This document shows, in pieces, positions 14,755 through 17,403 of a stretch of 17,403 nt of DNA. Below the pieces are notes generated by a model. That model was given only the letters and a program-made list of their open reading frames with translations. It had not been told where the DNA came from and did no database searches. Numbering within the stretch: position 1 is the first letter of the stretch; the number at the start of each line of letters is the position of its first letter. The DNA is from Nitrosotalea sp. (lineage in GTDB: Archaea > Thermoproteota > Nitrososphaeria > Nitrososphaerales > Nitrosopumilaceae). Made by a program: the position numbers and the translations under genes. The stretch lies in the NCBI GenBank assembly GCA_023252335.1, contig JAJPEA010000022.1, forward strand, positions 1 through 17,403. The letters are read 5' to 3'.

Positions 14755-15183
14755 TCATTTTACAATCAAGACTGGACATTTTGAATGCTGAGATACACCG
14801 CTTGCGACACTTCCAAGAAGTAATTTTTTAAAACCCCCAAATCCACGTGAACCCATTACTATCAAATCCACATTGTGAGATTCTGCATATGACACCAATG
14901 AATCCGTGATTGATCTTACTTCTAATATCTCGATTTTGTATGATATCTTTGATTTTTTTAATTGGGATTCAAGGTCTGATGTTGACTTTATGGCGTCTTC
15001 TTTTAGCAGTCTTGTAGTTTCAATGTATGCGGCACCAAAATATAGATCTGTGGGAGCTTGAATTGAAACACATGAAATGATGCTAATACTTGAATTGTAT
15101 TTTTCTGCTAGATCTAATGCATACTTGAATGCATGTGTGGCAGACTCGGATTTATCATATGGGACCATGATATGACTTATCAT
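14755..15183 (-). CDS. universal stress protein (UspA family)
   Basis: A 142-residue single-domain Usp of normal length. The N-terminal strand and loop HIMVPYDKSESA (4-15) holds the conserved Asp10, and GSRGFGGFKKLLLGS (111-125) fits the ATP-binding motif G-x2-G-x9-G-(S/T), so it probably binds ATP. The C-terminus SQHSKCPVLIVK is typical. These soluble dimers accumulate under stress and act in signalling or chaperoning; the specific role is unknown. The start is ATG; a strong BoxA (TATTTAAATC on the minus strand, 15204-15213) is centred about 26 bases upstream. The stress role fits the redox genes on its left. Confidence 0.92.
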   Translation of the reverse strand: MISHIMVPYDKSESATHAFKYALDLAEKYNSSISIISCVSIQAPTDLYFGAAYIETTRLLKEDAIKSTSDLESQLKKSKISYKIEILEVRSITDSLVSYAESHNVDLIVMGSRGFGGFKKLLLGSVASGVSQHSKCPVLIVK

Positions 15184-15203
15184 GTACTTGCTTGGTTGCT
15201 ATG

Positions 15204-15213
15204 AGATTTAAAT
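15204..15213 (-). promoter_or_regulatory. BoxA for the universal stress protein gene
   Basis: The minus strand reads TATTTAAATC, close to the ideal archaeal TATA box, about 26 bases before the ATG at 15183. Confidence 0.6.
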
Positions 15214-15306
15214 AATTTTCAGTTCATGTTTTTTGTTTGATCAAGTGTTTATGGTAAACGTTTTGCTGCCTTAAGATTTATTAGAAATGTCAAAATAGTG
15301 TATTAT

Positions 15307-15612
15307 ATGCTATTTGGAGTCTTTGCAATACACAGTCCTGATCTATGTCCAATGAATAACAAAAACAGCAAAAAAATATTCATGGCAATACAGGGAAAAA
15401 TAAAGGCAACACAAAAAAAATTCAACATCAAAAAAGTGCTGGGTTTTTACATGTCAGTTCTTGAGCACGAATGGATAATAATTCTCGATGCAGAGAACGC
15501 TCATGATATAGAGCAAATGTGTATCAACGTAGGAATTTCTACCACAAGTACCGTAAAGATTGTTCCTATAAATGACATGCAAAAGGTAATGGATGCTCTA
15601 AAATCTAGTTAA
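15307..15612 (+). CDS. DUF3303-like small protein
   Basis: A 101-residue soluble protein counted from the ATG at 15307. MLFGVFAIHSPDLCPMNN resembles the start of DUF3303-type ferredoxin-like domains (M-L-F-x-V-x-x-x-H-(S/T)-P-x-x-C-P), and the alternation of strands (VLGFYMSVLEHEWIIILDAEN) and helices (AHDIEQMCINVG) fits a small alpha-beta barrel monomer. The function is unknown. A GTG at 15298 would add three residues; ATG is preferred because of this family pattern and a BoxA-like GATTTATTA at 15275-15283, 28 bases upstream. The 3' end is followed by an AAATTC/GAATTT hairpin and seven T residues (15635-15652), terminator-like. Confidence 0.75.
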   Translation: MLFGVFAIHSPDLCPMNNKNSKKIFMAIQGKIKATQKKFNIKKVLGFYMSVLEHEWIIILDAENAHDIEQMCINVGISTTSTVKIVPINDMQKVMDALKSS

Positions 15613-15634
15613 TTCTTACAAGGAAAATATTTTT

Positions 15635-15652
15635 AAATTCCTGAATTTTTTT
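15635..15652 (+). terminator. terminator-like hairpin and T tract
   Basis: AAATTC (15635-15640) and GAATTT (15643-15648) are perfect inverted repeats, and the T residues run on to 15652. It lies 23 bases after the stop at 15612. The same bases overlap a BoxA-like TTTTAAATT (15631-15639), so a promoter reading is an alternative. Confidence 0.4.
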
Positions 15653-15660
15653 GTGAAACT

Positions 15661-15798
15661 GTGTTACAATGGATCAGTTGTACTTACAAATTATGCTGTG
15701 GTATGCAAACTAGTTGTACAAAACCATGTAATGATAAATCATGTCAATCATCAAAATGTATTAAATCACAAGCGTTATTTTTTATAAAACTTTTTTAA
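15661..15798 (+). CDS. candidate Cys-rich 45-residue micro-protein
   Basis: An open frame starting at GTG with seven Cys between residues 7 and 33, spaced C-x4-CC-x5-C-x3-C-x4-C-x4-C, then a hydrophobic Lys-containing tail (ALFFIKLF). Cys density this high is rare by chance in DNA of this composition and suggests a metal-binding (metallothionein-like) or disulfide-rich peptide. TTTTAAATT at 15631-15639 is centred 26 bases before the GTG, the local leaderless spacing, though those bases also form the terminator-like dyad of the previous gene. The last 24 bases overlap the 3' end of the convergent malic enzyme gene. No family is recognised. Treat it as a prediction. Confidence 0.4.
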   Translation: MLQWISCTYKLCCGMQTSCTKPCNDKSCQSSKCIKSQALFFIKLF

Positions 15799-16947
15799 TG
15801 CTCTTGATATGTTTTGTTGAAGTTTCTTGTCTCCCACATTTGATATGATATTGTCATAATGTAGATGCCTTTTTGGTATTGTATTTGAAATTGCTACAGC
15901 CGCAGCATATAGTATCTTTGTCTCTATCTTTGATATTCCATGATCCAAGATGGCTCTCATTATATAAGGAAAGACTAGGGCGTTGTTTACTCTGTTGTGA
16001 AATTGGTAACTACCAGTTGCAACAATTCTAGCGCCTGCTCTTTTTGCAATGGTTGGATCAATCTCAGGTTCTGGGTTTGTGAGGGCAAAAACTATGGCAT
16101 TTTTTTTCATTTTTTTAATCATGCTCTCTGTAATCAAATTGCTTATTCCTGAAACTCCGATAAAAACATCCGCGTCTTTCATGATATCTTCAAGAGTCCC
16201 TTTCTCTCTTTTTGGATTGGTATGTGTAGCAATTTCATTTTTGAATTGATTCATGTTTTTTCTTCGTCCTTTGTATATTGCTCCTGTTGAATCAGATACG
16301 ATCAAATTTTTACATCCTGCAAATCTGAGCAGGTCTGCTATTCCTACCCCGGCAGAGCCTGCACCGGCAATGATTATCTTGGCTGATCCTATCTGTTTTT
16401 TAACAAGTTTTAGTGCATTCAACAGAGCTGCCAGTGCTACCACTGATGTACCATGTCTGTCATCATGAAATACTGGAATTGGTAATTTTTTTTGTAATTC
16501 ATGTGCAATTTCTAAAACCTTTGGTGATTCAATATCTTCCAAATTTATTGCGCCAAATGCTGGTTCTATGGTTACTATGGTTTCAATTATATTTTTTTTA
16601 TCTGTAGTACCCAAACATATTGGAAATGCAGTGATCCCAGCATATTGTTTGTATAGTATTGCTTTTCCTTCCATTACAGGCATTGCAGCATATGGTCCAA
16701 TATTGCCCAGTCCTAGAATTCTTGTTCCGTCTGTAACTATTGCTACATTATTTCTTTTTGATGTGAGAACAAATTTTTTTTCTGGATGATCAAATACTTC
16801 TTTTGATACTGCTGCAACGCCTGGTGTGTATATTAACTGAATTTCCTTGATGCTAAGACGACGTGATTTTTGTCCGAGTAATATGGTTCCCTTTAGTTTC
16901 TCGTGATACATGATGGATTTTTTGGCAATATCGCGTGAGGAAGACAT
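15775..16947 (-). CDS. malic enzyme (malate dehydrogenase, oxaloacetate-decarboxylating)
   Basis: A 390-residue cytosolic enzyme that converts malate to pyruvate and CO2 with reduction of NAD(P). The catalytic Tyr40 lies in IYTPGVAAVS and the catalytic Lys95 in MPVMEGKAILYK. Metal ligands are Glu137-Asp138 (NLEDI) and Asp162-Asp163 (VFHDDRHGT, where many relatives have Gln for the Arg). The Rossmann motif AGAGSAG is at 194-200, and the late substrate loop LTNPEPEID at 289-297. The length matches the short single-domain archaeal and bacterial form without a phosphotransacetylase extension. In autotrophic ammonia oxidizers it probably links C4 intermediates to pyruvate and NADPH supply (inference). 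The start is ATG, with a BoxA at 16971-16980. Confidence 0.95.
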   Translation of the reverse strand: MSSSRDIAKKSIMYHEKLKGTILLGQKSRRLSIKEIQLIYTPGVAAVSKEVFDHPEKKFVLTSKRNNVAIVTDGTRILGLGNIGPYAAMPVMEGKAILYKQYAGITAFPICLGTTDKKNIIETIVTIEPAFGAINLEDIESPKVLEIAHELQKKLPIPVFHDDRHGTSVVALAALLNALKLVKKQIGSAKIIIAGAGSAGVGIADLLRFAGCKNLIVSDSTGAIYKGRRKNMNQFKNEIATHTNPKREKGTLEDIMKDADVFIGVSGISNLITESMIKKMKKNAIVFALTNPEPEIDPTIAKRAGARIVATGSYQFHNRVNNALVFPYIMRAILDHGISKIETKILYAAAVAISNTIPKRHLHYDNIISNVGDKKLQQNISRALKKFYKK

Positions 16948-16970
16948 ATCATTGGTATAATTGTCTCCCT

Positions 16971-16980
16971 ATTAAAAATT
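16971..16980 (-). promoter_or_regulatory. BoxA for malic enzyme
   Basis: The minus strand reads AATTTTTAAT, about 28 bases before the ATG at 16947. Confidence 0.5.
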
Positions 16981-17041
16981 CAAAATTGATTTGGATATTA
17001 AAAGTAAAATGTGGAATGAAAATTAAAAGTCTAGAAAAAGG

Positions 17042-17069
17042 ATAAGACCTTTTTTACAGGTCAACTTAT
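17042..17069 (-). terminator. terminator-like hairpin after the Lys/Ala peptide gene
   Basis: GACCT (17046-17050) pairs with AGGTC (17058-17062), and the flanking ATAAG (17042-17046) can pair with CTTAT (17065-17069). On the minus strand it begins 2 bases past the stop of the peptide gene and is followed by CCTTTTTC. Confidence 0.45.
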
Positions 17070-17070
17070 T

Positions 17071-17130
17071 TTATTTCTTCTTTGCTTTTGCTTTTGCTTT
17101 TGCTTTTGGTTTTGCTTTGGCTTTTGCCAT
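17071..17130 (-). CDS. candidate 19-residue Lys/Ala-repeat peptide
   Basis: The frame from ATG (17128-17130) to TAA (17071-17073) encodes MAKAKAKPKAKAKAKAKKK, a pure Lys/Ala repeat with one Pro. Such tails occur in histone H1 and in bacterial HU-type C-terminal extensions, where they bind DNA through charge; here it stands alone. Support for a real gene is positional: a BoxA (ACTTAATAC on the minus strand, 17152-17160) centred 26 bases before the ATG, as for other local genes, and a terminator-like hairpin with T tract directly after the stop. The DNA is a GCTTTT-type hexamer repeat, so slippage could vary its length. Chance translation of a simple repeat is the alternative. Confidence 0.45.
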   Translation of the reverse strand: MAKAKAKPKAKAKAKAKKK

Positions 17131-17190
17131 GGATATTTGCTTTCGGTATCGGTATTAAGTATAATGAAATGAAGCAATGATCGAAAAAGA

Positions 17191-17204
17191 GTCAAAATTT
17201 TGAC
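17191..17204. promoter_or_regulatory. 14-bp perfect palindrome upstream of the TRAM-like gene
   Basis: GTCAAAATTTTGAC reads identically on both strands. It lies between the divergent promoters of the Lys/Ala peptide gene and the TRAM-like gene, about 20 bases before the latter's probable BoxA (TTTTTATTG, 17226-17234), and suits a dimeric regulator's operator. Confidence 0.45.
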
Positions 17205-17242
17205 ATCAAAAGCAAATTTCGAGCATTTTTATTGAGTAATAT

Positions 17243-17266
17243 CTAAACCACGTTTAGAAGGAGGTG
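17243..17266 (+). promoter_or_regulatory. dyad plus strong Shine-Dalgarno before the TRAM-like gene
   Basis: CTAAAC (17243-17248) and GTTTAG (17252-17257) form a 6-bp dyad with a 3-base spacer, and AAGGAGGTG (17258-17266) follows at once, 5 bases before the ATG at 17272. A strong ribosome-binding site is exceptional in this window, where genes otherwise look leaderless. Confidence 0.6.
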
Positions 17267-17271
17267 CGACG

Positions 17272-17403
17272 ATGAGTTACAACGATAGAGGCGGTTCATA
17301 CGGTGGACGATCAGGTGGCGGATACGGCGGCGGCGGTCGAAGATTTGGCGGCGGTGGCGGTAGAAGTTTTGATAACAGTCCAAAACCAGTAGAAACCGGA
17401 AAG
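17272..17403 (+). CDS. N-terminus of a Gly/Arg-rich TRAM-type RNA-binding protein (partial)
   Basis: Forty-four codons are present before the window ends; the gene continues to the right. The product starts MSYNDRGGSYGGRSGGGYGG, a glycine/arginine-rich (RGG-like) low-complexity tail, then SFDNSPKPVETGK. In Thaumarchaeota this start precedes a TRAM domain (an OB-like RNA-binding fold); the KPVETGK lead-in fits, but the domain itself is outside the window, so that part is inference. TRAM proteins in other archaea act as cold-induced RNA chaperones. The ATG is set by a strong Shine-Dalgarno at 17258-17266. The codons are GC-richer than in neighbouring genes because of the glycines (GGC/GGT). Confidence 0.75.
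   Translation, partial: MSYNDRGGSYGGRSGGGYGGGGRRFGGGGGRSFDNSPKPVETGK

Noticed and set aside
17071..17130. Hexamer GCTTTT repeat as a possible microsatellite or CRISPR-like array
   Set aside because: No spacers and units of only 6 bases; it is explained by Lys-Ala codons on the minus strand.
1..17403. tRNA, rRNA, transposase, integrase, CRISPR or prophage genes
   Set aside because: None seen on reading either strand; no T-loop-like consensus, no transposase motifs and no direct-repeat arrays.

Overview
The window is almost certainly from an ammonia-oxidizing archaeon of the Thaumarchaeota (Nitrososphaerota; Nitrosopumilus/Nitrosarchaeum/Nitrosotenuis-like). This rests on low GC, several small proteins of types I know from that group, an FN3 surface protein with a PEF-type C-terminal sorting signal, a Gly/Arg-rich leader typical of thaumarchaeal TRAM proteins, and promoter layout. 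Nearly every gene has an archaeal BoxA (TATA-like) element centred about 24-30 bases before its start codon, so most mRNAs should be leaderless. That spacing was used to choose starts. TTG starts are common (genes starting at 1660, 3118, 10131 and 14013). I see no rRNA, tRNA, CRISPR array, transposase or integrase.

Layout. 1-3530: two paralogous small proteins (316-702 and 2318-2671, the second overlapping a TPR gene), a soluble histidine kinase with an N-terminal DUF4242/nickel-binding-like domain (728-1660, minus), a membrane-anchored hypothetical (2720-3118, minus) and a Cys-containing hypothetical (3265-3528). 3535-5061 (minus): a polytopic GT-C glycosyltransferase. 5193-7322: an aldo/keto reductase followed by a zinc-lobe medium-chain reductase. 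7323-8007: a gene-poor stretch with several inverted repeats, a GC-rich hairpin island and one 54-residue ribbon-helix-helix-like gene (7601-7765, minus). 8008-10131 (minus): the FN3 surface protein. 10372-11407: a degenerate AN1-finger/metalloprotease-like gene and a Cys-rich zinc-ribbon-like gene. 11708-15183: a redox/stress block of type II NADH dehydrogenase, AzoR-like and FMN reductase-like flavoproteins and a universal stress protein. 15307-16947: a DUF3303-like protein, a candidate Cys-rich micro-ORF and malic enzyme. 17071-17403: a candidate 19-residue Lys/Ala peptide gene and the start of a TRAM-like RNA-binding protein gene.

Functionally the window is mostly redox housekeeping: NAD(P)H-using reductases, quinone reduction by NDH-2, NAD(P)H supply by malic enzyme, and stress response, plus cell-surface functions. 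Most genes have their own promoter; the only clear overlap-coupled pair is TPR plus paralog 2. The items most worth a second look are small: the candidate structured RNA at 11513-11573, the hairpin island at 7371-7600, the (Lys-Ala)n peptide gene, the Cys-rich micro-ORF, the AN1/protease gene that has lost its start codon and catalytic Glu, and the DUF4242-kinase fusion.
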